Below, piece after piece: positions 23,694-34,093 of a DNA stretch of 64,000 nucleotides. The notes under the pieces are model-generated. The model saw only the letters and a program-made list of their open reading frames with translations. It was not told the origin of the DNA and searched no databases. This DNA comes from CAWDNM01 sp964521195 (lineage in GTDB: Bacteria; Actinomycetota; Coriobacteriia; Anaerosomatales; JAAXUF01), in the NCBI GenBank assembly GCA_964521195.1, contig CAZFRE010000001.1, forward strand, positions 372,001-436,000, given 5' to 3'. Position 1 is the stretch's first letter, and each line of letters starts with the position of its first letter. Both the position numbers and the translations under genes were made by a program.

Positions 23694-24845
23694 CTACTCC
23701 TGCTTGGTGCCGCATTCGGGACAGAACTTGGCGTCAGCAGCCAACTCCGCCCCGCAGTTCGCGCACGTCTTGGGCCCGAGGCCTGTGCCACACTCCTGGC
23801 AGAACTTCGCCCCCGGGGTGTTGGCTGCGCCGCACTTCGGGCACGCGACCGTCGCCTCGGCAGGAGCCGCGGGCGCCGCGGCGGCGGCTGCGGCGGCCGC
23901 CGGCGCGGCAGCAGCGGCCTGCTCGGCCTGAGCCGCGTCAGTGGCGGCCTGCTGCACCTGGCCGGACTGTATGCCGCCCGCGATGTTCTGCCCGATGCCG
24001 GCGCCCACGAACAGCCCAGCCATCGACGTGCCGTCGCCTCCCTGCGCCATACCCTCGGCGGCGCCGAACATCGCCTCGGTCTGCGCGGCGGCCATGTAGC
24101 GAGCATCGCCGGCGAGTCGCATCTTCGCCATGCGGTCCTTGAGCTCCAGCAGGCGTACGCGGTCCGCCTCGTCCATGTTGACGAGGAAGTCCTCGATGCG
24201 GGTGATCTGGAGGCCGAACGGCTCGAGGTAACCCGCGGCCGCGGCGACGATCGCCTGCTCGAACTCGAGCGTGTACATGCCGGACGTCACGTCGAGCAGC
24301 GACCATTGCTGGTCCTTCATCTGGCGATTGACGGTCGCCCGCAGGATCTTCGTGAGCTGGTCCTTGATCGCGTCGATGATGAAGTCGTTGCTCGTGATCG
24401 GCTGCGTGCCGATGAGGTTGAGGATCAGCTTCGCAGGATCGACGACCTTGAACACGAACTCGCCGAACACGCCGCACCGGACGACCTCACCGGTCCCCGG
24501 ATCTTCGACTTCGCCCATCGAGCCGCCGAACTTGTTGTTCGCGAACTCGCGGCTGGAGATGAAGTAGAGCTCGGCCATGAGCACATTGCCGCCGGTGAAG
24601 CTGTCGATCAGCCCGCCGAGGAATGGGATCTGCGCGCCGTCGAGCTTGTGCTGGCCGCCCTGGAGGTAGCCGACGACCGTGCCTTGCTTGATGAAGTACG
24701 CCCATTCGTCGGGCTGGACGGTGAGCACCGAGAGCATACGGATGTTCGTCTCGGGCCACTTGTAGATCACGAGATCCTTGCTCGAATCCGGGCGAGCTAC
24801 GAACTGCTGTTGCACTTCGCCCTTCATGCCATCGAACAGTCCCAT
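23694..24845 (-). CDS. SPFH-domain protein with C-terminal double zinc ribbon (YdjI-like)
   Basis: 383 residues. It starts MGLFDGMKGEVQQQFVARPDSSKDLVIYKWPE and has an extended SPFH/virion-core-like domain (about 30-250). Next come an Ala/Met/Gly-rich region (SMAGLFVGAGIGQNIAGG), an Ala/Pro linker and two zinc ribbons (CPKCGAANTPGAKFCQECG and CANCGAELAADAKFCPECG). This architecture matches Bacillus YdjI-type proteins, linked to PspA-like membrane-stress responses. No transmembrane helix is evident, so it is probably peripheral and oligomeric. It is the first gene of an operon with the Tim44-like protein. The ATG at 24845 aligns with the family start; GTG 24860 is the alternative. Confidence 0.82.
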   Translation of the reverse strand: MGLFDGMKGEVQQQFVARPDSSKDLVIYKWPETNIRMLSVLTVQPDEWAYFIKQGTVVGYLQGGQHKLDGAQIPFLGGLIDSFTGGNVLMAELYFISSREFANNKFGGSMGEVEDPGTGEVVRCGVFGEFVFKVVDPAKLILNLIGTQPITSNDFIIDAIKDQLTKILRATVNRQMKDQQWSLLDVTSGMYTLEFEQAIVAAAAGYLEPFGLQITRIEDFLVNMDEADRVRLLELKDRMAKMRLAGDARYMAAAQTEAMFGAAEGMAQGGDGTSMAGLFVGAGIGQNIAGGIQSGQVQQAATDAAQAEQAAAAAPAAAAAAAAAPAAPAEATVACPKCGAANTPGAKFCQECGTGLGPKTCANCGAELAADAKFCPECGTKQE

Positions 24846-24968
24846 AGCTCCACCCTTCACTCAGACGGACACAAGGCGTGCGACTCGCCGCTCGCGAGCT
24901 GCGGCGCGGTCACTTCAGGTGATTCCCATAACGGGAAGTGAATCGCGCCGGCCCGAGACGGTGTTTGG

Positions 24969-25235
24969 TCACGCCTTGCGCTTGATCGCGTAGCGCCAGA
25001 CCAGCAGGACGACGACGGCACCGGCGATCGAGCTCACGATCCCGCCGATTCGCAGGCTCAGGCCCTCGCCCAGGAGGAGGCTGCCCACAGTCCCGCCGAG
25101 AAGCGATCCGAGCGCACCGGCGACCAATGCCTGCAGCCAGTCGGTGTTGCCGATTCCCTTGCCGCCCAGGATCATCTGGCCGACCCAGCCGATCGCCATA
25201 CCCCACACGAGCGCACCGATGATGAACAGTCCCAC
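24969..25235 (-). CDS. GlsB/YeaQ/YmgE-family small membrane protein
   Basis: 88 residues and three hydrophobic helices with Gly-rich motifs (GWVGQMILGGKGIG, AGALGSLLGGTVGSLLLG), the transglycosylase-associated/GlsB signature. The GTG at 25235 follows GGGGAGGAATACGCC, a strong ribosome-binding site. Members are stress-induced inner-membrane proteins of unknown biochemical role. A TACGCT -10 box lies about 45 nt upstream. It is probably monocistronic: the 108-bp gap to the SPFH gene (24861... to 24968) shows no other gene. Confidence 0.82.
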   Translation of the reverse strand: MGLFIIGALVWGMAIGWVGQMILGGKGIGNTDWLQALVAGALGSLLGGTVGSLLLGEGLSLRIGGIVSSIAGAVVVLLVWRYAIKRKA

Positions 25236-25281
25236 GGCGTATTCCTCCCCAACGTCATGTCTGAACGTGCGGGGCAATCAT

Positions 25282-25287
25282 AGCGTA
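25282..25287 (-). promoter_or_regulatory. -10 box for the GlsB-like gene
   Basis: TACGCT on the minus strand, 46 nt before the GTG start. The same hexamer serves tilS at 38712. Confidence 0.35.
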
Positions 25288-25379
25288 TGCGGCCTTGCCG
25301 AACGGCAGCCGGCAGACCGTGTGCGACAATGCGGACCGGGGGTTCAGCCAGCACGATCCGGCCCGCGAGAAGGGGAGCG

Positions 25380-26709
<1,330 letters not shown>

Positions 26710-26726
<17 letters not shown>

Positions 26727-27555
26727 GCCGGTAGCCGGCGACGCGCGCGTCACCATTCCACAGGATCAGTTCCTCGTTCTGGATCTCGAAGCGTGTCGTC
26801 GTCGGCAATGCCGCGAGGTACGCCTGCTCCTGTGCCATGAGTTCGTCGGGACCGGCCATGCGCGTGGTGATGATCTCTGCATCGATCTTCATCGGGCCAG
26901 ATGCCGCCTCGACACCCTCCGGTGCCGAGTAGGTCGTGCTGTACTGATTCACGCCCGCCGAGCCGGCGATCTTGTCGTCCGCGGAGAACTGGATCGTGAT
27001 CTGTGAGCCCGTCTCCAGCCCCACGACCGCGTCCTTGCCGTTGTTGTAGCCGGTGCAGTACCAGGTCGGGCCGACGAGACTCAGCTTCTTGCCGGCCTCG
27101 AAGACGACGGTCGGCTTGCCGCTCTCGTCGAACAGCTCGAGCTTCTCTGAGGACACGGTGTAGGTCTTGCTTGCGCCCATGGCGGCTGTGAAGTTCGTTT
27201 CCTGCACCATCAGTTCCTCGGGGCCGCCCATCAGCGTGGAGGGGCCCATCTGGATCGCGATGGCGTCAGGCTCGGCGACGGTGTACGTGCCGCGGTACTG
27301 GTTGATAGAGGCACTGCCGTTCACGACGCCTGCCTTGAACTGCGCGGTCGCTCGGCTGCTCGCGACGACCGGGGCCATCGTTCCTGCGGAGTCTCGGATC
27401 TGCGTCGCCACCCAGTTCGAGCCCTCCAGCAGCGCGGGGTCCTGCTTCGCGGTGCCGGACGGCCCGCCCGTCGTCGCACCCGAACAGCCGACAAGTGCGA
27501 GCGAGCCGAGTAGAACGGTGAGAAGCGCTACAGGAAGTGCGCGGGTGATACGCAT
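26710..27555 (-). CDS. Lipoprotein with two META-like domains
   Basis: 281 residues. A signal peptide with a LVG-Cys24 lipobox precedes two tandem domains of about 110 residues. Each starts with an xLxGxxWxxTxxxx-type motif (LLEGSNWVATQIRDSAG; LVGPTWYCTGYNNGKD) and has the internal GxxxINQYxxTYT pattern (SASINQYRGTYT; SAGVNQYSTTYS) followed by MAGPDELMAQE-type repeats. These are META (HslJ-like) domain hallmarks. META proteins are extracytoplasmic and linked to stress or antibiotic tolerance; biochemistry is unclear. GGGAGCCCGAC precedes the ATG. It is convergent with nhaA. Confidence 0.85.
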
Positions 27556-27682
27556 GTCGGGCTCCCATCCCAGGGGGTCACGTTGACGTTCCTGTCCAGT
27601 ATCTTCCCATCCGGTGAAGGTAGCGAGGCTGACTCGAATGCGTGCGAAGAGGGTACCTTCGAGTGTGGATTTGGAGCAGGCC

Positions 27683-30055
27683 ATGAGTTCGAGATCGAGC
27701 AACGTACCTAGACGTGGAGGCCGCGCAGTATTCGCAGTCGCGTTGACGGTCGCGCTCGTGCTCGGTGCCGCAGGCGTCGCGGTCTCGGGTGACGTGCCGA
27801 TAGCCACGGTGAATGTGGGCATGTCACCTGCGGCGGTCGCCGTCAATCCGCTTTCCCACACCGTGTACGTCGCCAACTACTACGGCAACACCGTCAGCGT
27901 CATCGACGGCGCGACCGATTCCAACGAGGCGACGATCCCCATGCCGTTCGGCTACGCGATCGGGGCCGTTCCCTTGGCGGTCGTGGTGGACCCGCTCGCG
28001 ACGCCCGCGCGCGCCTACGTTGCCAACTGGCAGTCGCACATCGTCTCCATCATCGACGAGTCGTCCCTTGCGGCGATCGCCACGATCACGGTGCCCGCCT
28101 CCGAAGGTGCCGGCAATCCGCGTGCGCTCGCATTGTGGCCCACCTCGACGCCGCCCAAGCTCTACGTGGCCAACTATCATCGTGACTCCGTGAGCGTGCT
28201 CAACGCCGAGACGGGCGTCTCGATCACCGAGATCCCAGTGGGGGCCTCGCCTCGCGCTCTCGCGATCTTCACGAGTGCCGGACGCAAACGGCTCTATGTG
28301 GCGAACCGCTTCAGCAACGACGTCAGCATCATCGACATGGAGACCGACTCCGTGGTGGCCACCGTGCCGACCGGGGCGGGTCCTAAGGCCATCGCCGTCG
28401 ACCAAGCGAGCGGTCAGGCGTTCGTCACGTCCCCCGCAAGTGACACCGTGACCGTGATCGACGACTCAGATGCGGTGACGGCGACCGTTGCCGTGGGCGA
28501 CAACCCGTTGGGTATCGACATCGATCAGACAGGCGGCCGCGCGTTCGTGGCGGACTACGCGAGCAACGACGTGGCCGTGATCGACACGGCATCGCATGCG
28601 CTGGTGACGACGATCGCGGTTGCCGCGCAGCCATGGGCGGTCGCAGTCGACCAAGGCGATCGCAAGGCATTCGTGGGCAACTACGGAGCAGCGCAGGTGA
28701 CGGTCATCGACCGTGATCTCGCCGTGACGACATGTGCTGTGGGCGCGAACCCCTATGCGATCGTTGTGGACGAAGGGACCGTCCCGCACAAGGCCTATGT
28801 CGCGAACTGGGGCGACGACACGGTGACCGTTGTCGACGAGCCGTTGTCCGTCGGATTCTTCGGAGCCACCGAGGCGATGGCCGATGACGCCACGGGTGCC
28901 GTGAGCGCTCACATCGTGCCGTTCACCGATGACGCCACCACAGATCCGACGCCGCTGTTCACCGGTGTCGCTTCGAGCACGCGAGCGCCGTACCGCACTG
29001 ACATCGCCGCCGTGTTCGTGCGACTGGACGGAACCGGGCCGCTGTACCGCGCCCAGATCACCTCGGGGGCGGGCACGCCCGACGTCGAGTGGAGTCTCGA
29101 GGTGACGGCGGCTCTCGAACCCGGCGCCCACACGATCGGCGTTCTGGTGTATGACGATGCGTCCGTGACGTCGGTGAGCTCCGGTCTCGACCAGGCAGGC
29201 CGTTCCGCGTACCCCGCGGGCGATGTGGCGTACGCGTTCGACATCAACGAGGTCGCTGCCCGATACGAGCAGACCGACTCCCGGCTGCACCGCGAGGGCG
29301 TGTGGAAGTCGACGACCTCCGCGTTGCTCTCTGGTGGCAGCGACACGTGGACGAACTCCTCGGGTGGTGCGATGAACGTCGCGTTCGACGGTACCGCGGT
29401 GACGTGGGTCTCGACCAAGGCGCCCTTCTACGGGCGTGCGCGCGCCATCCTCGACGGCTCCACCGAGACGACCGTGGACCTCTACGCGCCGGGCGTGAGC
29501 TACCAGCAACCGGTCTTCTCGGCGAGCGGACTGGCGCCGGGTCCGCACACGCTGCGCATCGAGTGGACCGGGGACAAGACGCCGGCCGCTTCCAGCGCGA
29601 TGGTGCGCGTCGATGCGGTCGAGGTCATCGGGACGCTCACGCAGGCGCTGAGTCCGCGCGTCCGCTACGAGCAGACCGACTCCCGGCTGCACCGCGAGGG
29701 CGTGTGGAAGTCGACGACCTCCGCGTTGCTCTCTGGTGGCAGCGACACGTGGACGAACTCCTCGGGTGGTGCGATGAACGTCGCGTTCGACGGTACCGCG
29801 GTGACGTGGGTCTCGACCAAGGCGCCCTTCTACGGGCGTGCGCGCGCCATCCTCGACGGCTCCACCGAGACGACCGTGGACCTCTACGCGCCGGGCGTGA
29901 GCTACCAGCAACCGGTCTTCTCGGCGAGCGGACTGGCGCCGGGTCCGCACACGCTGCGCATCGAGTGGACCGGGGACAAGACGCCGGCCGCTTCCAGCGC
30001 GATGGTGCGCGTCGATGCGGTCGAGGTCATCGGGACGCTCACGCAGGCGCCGTAG
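27683..30055 (+). CDS. Secreted YVTN beta-propeller protein with duplicated C-terminal carbohydrate-binding-like domain
   Basis: 790 residues. An N-terminal signal/anchor helix (about 13-35) is followed by a beta-propeller of YVTN-type blades (about 40-390), with recurring YVANxxxxxVSVID and ATVPTGAGPKAIAVD motifs. An Ig-like segment follows (about 395-520). Two C-terminal domains of about 130 residues (YEQTDSRLHREGVWK... to ...VRVDAVEVIGTLTQA) are identical in protein and DNA. They resemble a jelly-roll module, possibly carbohydrate-binding. The ATG at 27683 follows TTGGAGCAGGCC. No sortase motif. Probable surface or extracellular protein; ligand unknown. Confidence 0.8.
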   Translation: MSSRSSNVPRRGGRAVFAVALTVALVLGAAGVAVSGDVPIATVNVGMSPAAVAVNPLSHTVYVANYYGNTVSVIDGATDSNEATIPMPFGYAIGAVPLAVVVDPLATPARAYVANWQSHIVSIIDESSLAAIATITVPASEGAGNPRALALWPTSTPPKLYVANYHRDSVSVLNAETGVSITEIPVGASPRALAIFTSAGRKRLYVANRFSNDVSIIDMETDSVVATVPTGAGPKAIAVDQASGQAFVTSPASDTVTVIDDSDAVTATVAVGDNPLGIDIDQTGGRAFVADYASNDVAVIDTASHALVTTIAVAAQPWAVAVDQGDRKAFVGNYGAAQVTVIDRDLAVTTCAVGANPYAIVVDEGTVPHKAYVANWGDDTVTVVDEPLSVGFFGATEAMADDATGAVSAHIVPFTDDATTDPTPLFTGVASSTRAPYRTDIAAVFVRLDGTGPLYRAQITSGAGTPDVEWSLEVTAALEPGAHTIGVLVYDDASVTSVSSGLDQAGRSAYPAGDVAYAFDINEVAARYEQTDSRLHREGVWKSTTSALLSGGSDTWTNSSGGAMNVAFDGTAVTWVSTKAPFYGRARAILDGSTETTVDLYAPGVSYQQPVFSASGLAPGPHTLRIEWTGDKTPAASSAMVRVDAVEVIGTLTQALSPRVRYEQTDSRLHREGVWKSTTSALLSGGSDTWTNSSGGAMNVAFDGTAVTWVSTKAPFYGRARAILDGSTETTVDLYAPGVSYQQPVFSASGLAPGPHTLRIEWTGDKTPAASSAMVRVDAVEVIGTLTQAP
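29264..30050 (+). repeat. Perfect in-frame tandem duplication (385 bp per copy, 402-bp period)
   Basis: Copy 1 spans 29264-29648 and copy 2 spans 29666-30050, reading identically base for base, with a 17-bp non-identical junction between them. The period of 402 bp is 134 codons, so the frame is preserved and the terminal domain is doubled. Confidence 0.9.
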
Positions 30056-30111
30056 GCGCGAGGCGGCCGCGCGCGCGACGGGCCGAGTGCTGCGCCCGCC
30101 GGTTGGTCGGC

Positions 30112-31251
30112 CTAGAACCTGCGCACCTCGCGGTAGAGCGTGTCGCGCTGCACGGGCGTATAGCCCGCATCGCGGATGAGGCGCACGAGCTCGTCCCGGG
30201 CGAGCATGAAGCGCGTACCCGCGGCGGCGACCACGTTCTCCTCGATCATCGTCGAGCCCATATCGTTCGCGCCGAATGCCAGCGCGACCTGCCCGATCTT
30301 CGCGCCTTGGGTTACCCAGCTCGCCTGGATGTTCGTGATGCTGTCGAGGAAGAGGCGCGAGACCGCGAGCGTGCGCAGGTACTCCCAGCCGCTCGCCGCG
30401 GCCAACGGAACGCCGCTCGCTGCGTACTCGTCCTCGGCGAGTTCGGTGTTGCCGGGCTGGAAGCTCCACGGGATGAACGCGCGGAAGCCCACGTGGCCAC
30501 CGGCGACAGCCTCGTCCTGCACCTCTCGGATGCGAACCATGTGCTCCACACGCTCCTCAAGCGTCTCGAGGCCGCCGAACATCATCGTCGCGGTTGTCGA
30601 GATGTCGAGCTTGTGTGCTTCGCGCATCACATCGAGCCACTGGTCGCTTGTGGCCTTCTTGGGGCTCACGTGGCCGCGGACGCGATCGACCAGGATCTCC
30701 GCGCCGCCGCCGGGCAGCGAGTCGAGGCCGGCATTGCGCAGCCGTTCGAGCACCTCGCGCACCGGGATGCCCGAGAGCTTCGAGAGATGGTAGATCTCCG
30801 GCGGGCCGAAGCCATGGACGTGGATGCCCGGGTTGTCGGCCTTGATGTCGCGAAGCATCCCCTCATACCACTCGATGGTGAGATCGGGGTGCATGCCGCC
30901 CTGCAGCAGGATCGCGGTGCCGTCGAGTGCGATCGTCTCGGCGACCTTCTCGGCGAGCTGCTCGCGCGTGAGGACGTAGGCGTCGGGGGCGTCGACGCTG
31001 CGGTAGAACGCGCAGAAGCGGCAACCGGAGACGCAGACGTTGGTGTAGTTGACGTTGCGGTCGACGATGAAGGTGACGTCGCGCGCGGGCACGAGGCGCG
31101 CGCGCATGGCGTTGGCGGCTGCCGCGAGCTCGAGCAGGTGACCGTGCTCGAGCATCATGAGCGCCTGGTCGGGGGTGAGCCGCAGCTGGCCGGCGGCGGC
31201 GCTGTTGGCCAGCGCTGCGGCGGCCTGTCGCGGCGACGCGGGCGTGATCAT
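30112..31251 (-). CDS. mqnC: Cyclic dehypoxanthine futalosine synthase MqnC (radical SAM)
   Basis: 379 residues. The radical SAM cluster motif CX3CX2C (Cys73, Cys77, Cys80) sits in NYTNVCVSGCRFCAFYR. Further family motifs are LLQGGMHPDLTIEWYE, HGFGPPEIYHLSK, LPGGGAEILVDRVR and TTATMMFGGLE. It cyclises dehypoxanthine futalosine in the futalosine route to menaquinone. The ATG at 31251 overlaps the mqnA stop by 4 bp (ATGA), so the two are coupled. The downstream end is convergent with the propeller gene. Confidence 0.94.
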   Translation of the reverse strand: MITPASPRQAAAALANSAAAGQLRLTPDQALMMLEHGHLLELAAAANAMRARLVPARDVTFIVDRNVNYTNVCVSGCRFCAFYRSVDAPDAYVLTREQLAEKVAETIALDGTAILLQGGMHPDLTIEWYEGMLRDIKADNPGIHVHGFGPPEIYHLSKLSGIPVREVLERLRNAGLDSLPGGGAEILVDRVRGHVSPKKATSDQWLDVMREAHKLDISTTATMMFGGLETLEERVEHMVRIREVQDEAVAGGHVGFRAFIPWSFQPGNTELAEDEYAASGVPLAAASGWEYLRTLAVSRLFLDSITNIQASWVTQGAKIGQVALAFGANDMGSTMIEENVVAAAGTRFMLARDELVRLIRDAGYTPVQRDTLYREVRRF

Positions 31252-32084
31252 GCGCCCTCCCCGAAGATGCGCAGCTTTGGCACGCGGTCGAGCTGCCCGA
31301 TGCCGTGCGCCTCGGCGAGGTAGCGGGCGAGCCCGTCGCGGTAGGCGGGGCCGAAGCGGAACTGGAGCGCGTCGAAGTAGCTGCGGAACTTGGCCGCGGG
31401 GAAGTGCTCCCATTGCGCGGCGTACTCGCTGATCTCGTCGAGGTGGCCTCGGCAGTACGCGAGCGAGCCGTCGAGGGCGTCTGCGACGCGACGAAGCGCT
31501 TCCGGTTGCTCGGCAGCGTACTCGGCACGCACGGCCCACACGGCGAAGACGAACGGAAGCCCCGTCCACGCCTTCCACTCGGTGCCGAGGTCGTAGGTGT
31601 GAAGCTCGCTCGGCGGCTCCCAGTACGTGCGGATCGCCTCGTCGCCGATGAGCAGCGCGGCATCGGCGTCGCGCAGCATCGCCGGCAGGTCGGGCGGCAT
31701 CTCGACGTAGTCCACCGAGACCTCCCAGCGCTTCTCGAGCAGTACGCGCGCGAGGACCTGCGACGTGCGCGAGTTCGCGGCAAGCGCGACCGTGTGGCCT
31801 GAGAGCTCCTCGGCGGGCACTTTCGACACGAGCAGGATCGACTGCACCTCGCCATCGGACGAGATCGCGATGTCGGGCAGGAGCACGAAGCGCTCTGCGT
31901 GGCGCGCGTACTCGATGGCCGGGATGGGGGCGAGGTCGAGCGTGCCGTCCAGCAGCTCGGCTGCGAGGTCTGCCGGGTTGGCGCGCACGAGGTCCACGTC
32001 GAGCAGCACGTCGTTCTTGACCATGCCGTAGTAGAGCGGCAGGCAGTTGAGGAACTGGATGTGGCCGAGCCGGGGGCGGGGCAT
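31248..32084 (-). CDS. mqnA: Chorismate dehydratase MqnA
   Basis: 278 residues with the MqnA signature start LGHIQFLNCLPLYYG. The fold is of periplasmic-binding-protein type (AELLDGTLDLAPIPAIEYARH, SILLVSKVP, ANSRTSQVLARVLL, ALLIGDEAIRTYW). It converts chorismate to 3-enolpyruvylbenzoate, the first step of the futalosine pathway. The ATG at 32084 follows AAGGAGTGAGC; a GTG two codons upstream is too close to the ribosome-binding site. It is coupled to mqnC downstream and lies 2 bp after the lipoprotein gene upstream, so all three are one operon. Confidence 0.92.
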   Translation of the reverse strand: MPRPRLGHIQFLNCLPLYYGMVKNDVLLDVDLVRANPADLAAELLDGTLDLAPIPAIEYARHAERFVLLPDIAISSDGEVQSILLVSKVPAEELSGHTVALAANSRTSQVLARVLLEKRWEVSVDYVEMPPDLPAMLRDADAALLIGDEAIRTYWEPPSELHTYDLGTEWKAWTGLPFVFAVWAVRAEYAAEQPEALRRVADALDGSLAYCRGHLDEISEYAAQWEHFPAAKFRSYFDALQFRFGPAYRDGLARYLAEAHGIGQLDRVPKLRIFGEGA

Positions 32085-32086
32085 GC

Positions 32087-32719
32087 TCACTCCTTGCCGG
32101 TGAGGGTTCCTTTGAAGGTGTACGTGTGCCCGTCGATCTTGACCTTGAGCGTGGCCGTCTCGCCCTTGACCGACACGAGGATCTCTTGGCCGGACGTGTT
32201 CCCGAACGAACCGCCGGCCGCACCGATGGTCCCGCTGCCAGACGCCTTCATCACGATCTTCCCGCTGCCGAGCAGATCGGCTGGGTCGGCCGCCAAGTCG
32301 GTAGGGCCGCCCCCTTCACGCAGGTCATGCAGCTTGAACTTCAGCATGGTGCTGCTCGCGATCGCCGACGCATCGAGCGGGTAGCCGCCCGTCATCCCTG
32401 TCGAGCTAGTCTTGGCGGTCGCCTCGCCGGTGTAGGTGCCTGCGGGCTTGCTGCTCGGGTTGGTCGCTTTCAGGTTCAGTGCGATGTCGTAGGTGATGCC
32501 ACCCTTGGTGAAGGAGTCGTCGTCGTTGATGTAGAGCTGCCACGAGGTGTACTGCGGCTCCTCCGGCGCGGGCTGCGAAGCTGCGGGGGCCTCGGCGGAA
32601 GCGGGATCCTCGCTGCCCGTGCTGGGAGACGGCTTCGTCTCGCAACCCCACGCGGTGATGGCGAGCGCGATCACCGCGATCAGTGCGAGCAGCCGTCCGG
32701 TCGTGCGCGTCCATGACAT
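32087..32719 (-). CDS. Hypothetical lipoprotein in the menaquinone operon
   Basis: 210 residues. A signal peptide with an AWG-Cys26 lipobox and a Ser/Pro/Ala/Glu linker (27-55) precede a beta-rich domain (WQLYINDDDSF..., then YTGEATAKTSSTG, ILVSVKGETATLKVKIDGHTYTFKGTLTG). I do not recognise the family. Its stop is 2 bp before the mqnA ATG, so it is co-expressed with mqnA and mqnC, yet it is predicted to sit outside the membrane, unlike the cytosolic Mqn enzymes. Any link to quinone synthesis is positional only. Confidence 0.75.
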   Translation of the reverse strand: MSWTRTTGRLLALIAVIALAITAWGCETKPSPSTGSEDPASAEAPAASQPAPEEPQYTSWQLYINDDDSFTKGGITYDIALNLKATNPSSKPAGTYTGEATAKTSSTGMTGGYPLDASAIASSTMLKFKLHDLREGGGPTDLAADPADLLGSGKIVMKASGSGTIGAAGGSFGNTSGQEILVSVKGETATLKVKIDGHTYTFKGTLTGKE

Positions 32720-32787
32720 GGCCTACGCCCCCTCACATCTTCGTTCGAGCCCGGTCGCTGCCATCTTCGTGGCCGCGCCTGCGTCTC

Positions 32788-33996
32788 CTACTCGGCGTCG
32801 GCTCCCGTGCCGGTCGCGACCGTCCCCTTCGCAACCCCCACCCGAGGCGGCGCACCGATCGGGCCGGCATCCCACTCGGGTCGCGTGTGCTCCTCGGCGT
32901 AGGTGTGCACGACCCGGTAGAGGGTGTCGCGCTCGACCGCCACGTGCCCGGTCTCTTCGATCATGCCGACGAGGTCATCTTTGCTGAGCGCCTCGGGCGT
33001 CGTCGCGCCGGCCATGTGCGTGATGCGCTCCTCGACGACGGTGCCGTCGAGGTCGTCGACGCCGAATGCGGTGGAGAGCTGCGCGACCTTCAGGCCGAGC
33101 ATGATCCAGAACGCCTTCACATGCGGGATGTTGTCGAGCATGAGGCGCGCGATCGCGAGCGTCTTCAGGTCGTCGAAGCCGGTGGTCGCCGGCAGGTTCT
33201 CGAGTTCGGTGTTGGCCGGGTGGAACGCGAGTGGGATGAACGCGAGGAAGCCGCCGGTCGCATCCTGCTGCTCGCGCAAGCGGATGAGGTGGTCGACGCG
33301 TTCTTCTTTGGTCTCGATGTGTCCGTAGAGCATGGTGCAGTTCGTCGCGATGCCGAGCTCGTGTGCCTCCCCGTGGATGCGCAGCCACACGTCGGACTTC
33401 GTCTTCTTGTCCCACGCGGCCATGCGCGTGCGGTCGCTGAAGATCTCGGCGCCGCCACCGGGAAGCGCGTCGAGTCCCGCATCCTTGAGATCCGCGAGCA
33501 CCTCTCGCGTCGACTTGCCGCTGATGATCGCCATGTGCTCGATCTCGACGGCCGTGAAGGCTTGCACGATCACGTGGTCCGGCACCGCGGCACGGCATCG
33601 CCGCACCATGTCGATGTAGAAGTCGTAGCTCCAGTCCGGGTGCAGGCCGCTCACGATGTGGATCTCGTACGCGCCGTCGGCCGCGCCCTCGGCCGAGGCC
33701 TTTGCGACCTCGTCAAGCGTCATCTCGTAAGCGCCCGGCTCATCGGCGTTGCGGGCGAACGCGCAGAACTTGCAGCGGTTGCGGCAGATGTTGGTGGGGT
33801 TGATGTGGCGGTTGACCATGAAGTAGACCCGGTCGCCGTTGATGCGGCGGCGGGCGAAGTCGGCCATCGCGCCGATGCCGATGAGGTCGTTGCTCTCGTA
33901 GAGGGCAACGCCGTCCTCGCGGGTCAGGCGCGTCCCGGCGATGACCTTCTCGGCGATGGGGGCCAGCGCGGGGTCGGTGAGGTTGAAGGGGGTCAC
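32788..33996 (-). CDS. mqnE: Aminofutalosine synthase MqnE (radical SAM)
   Basis: 402 residues. The radical SAM motif CX3CX2C (Cys71, Cys75, Cys78) sits in NPTNICRNRCKFCAFARN. Also present are HIVSGLHPDWSYDFYIDM, FTAVEIEHMA, LPGGGAEIFSDR and TNCTMLYGHIET, all MqnE hallmarks distinguishing it from MqnC and CofH. It makes aminofutalosine from 3-enolpyruvylbenzoate and SAM. Its use implies a later deaminase step, which the amidohydrolase at 19115 could supply. The GTG at 33996 is chosen for AGGAGCTGCTC upstream; a TTG at 34032 is less likely. Confidence 0.93.
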   Translation of the reverse strand: MTPFNLTDPALAPIAEKVIAGTRLTREDGVALYESNDLIGIGAMADFARRRINGDRVYFMVNRHINPTNICRNRCKFCAFARNADEPGAYEMTLDEVAKASAEGAADGAYEIHIVSGLHPDWSYDFYIDMVRRCRAAVPDHVIVQAFTAVEIEHMAIISGKSTREVLADLKDAGLDALPGGGAEIFSDRTRMAAWDKKTKSDVWLRIHGEAHELGIATNCTMLYGHIETKEERVDHLIRLREQQDATGGFLAFIPLAFHPANTELENLPATTGFDDLKTLAIARLMLDNIPHVKAFWIMLGLKVAQLSTAFGVDDLDGTVVEERITHMAGATTPEALSKDDLVGMIEETGHVAVERDTLYRVVHTYAEEHTRPEWDAGPIGAPPRVGVAKGTVATGTGADAE

Positions 33997-34093
33997 GAGC
34001 AGCTCCTGTCGAAGCGGGGAGGGTGGACTCAACCCTACAAGTGTATGCGCGCGGTTCTTGGCGCGCCACCGTCGCGAACGGGCCGGCGCACGT

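Noticed and set aside
29264..30050. Duplicated block considered as a CRISPR or mobile-element repeat
   Set aside because: Only two long copies, in frame inside one gene, no spacers, no terminal repeats or transposase.
28466..31323. Long opposite-strand frames (28466-30469 minus and 29302-31323 plus) around the duplication and mqnC
   Set aside because: They inherit the DNA repeat and antisense mqnC but show no protein-family motif.
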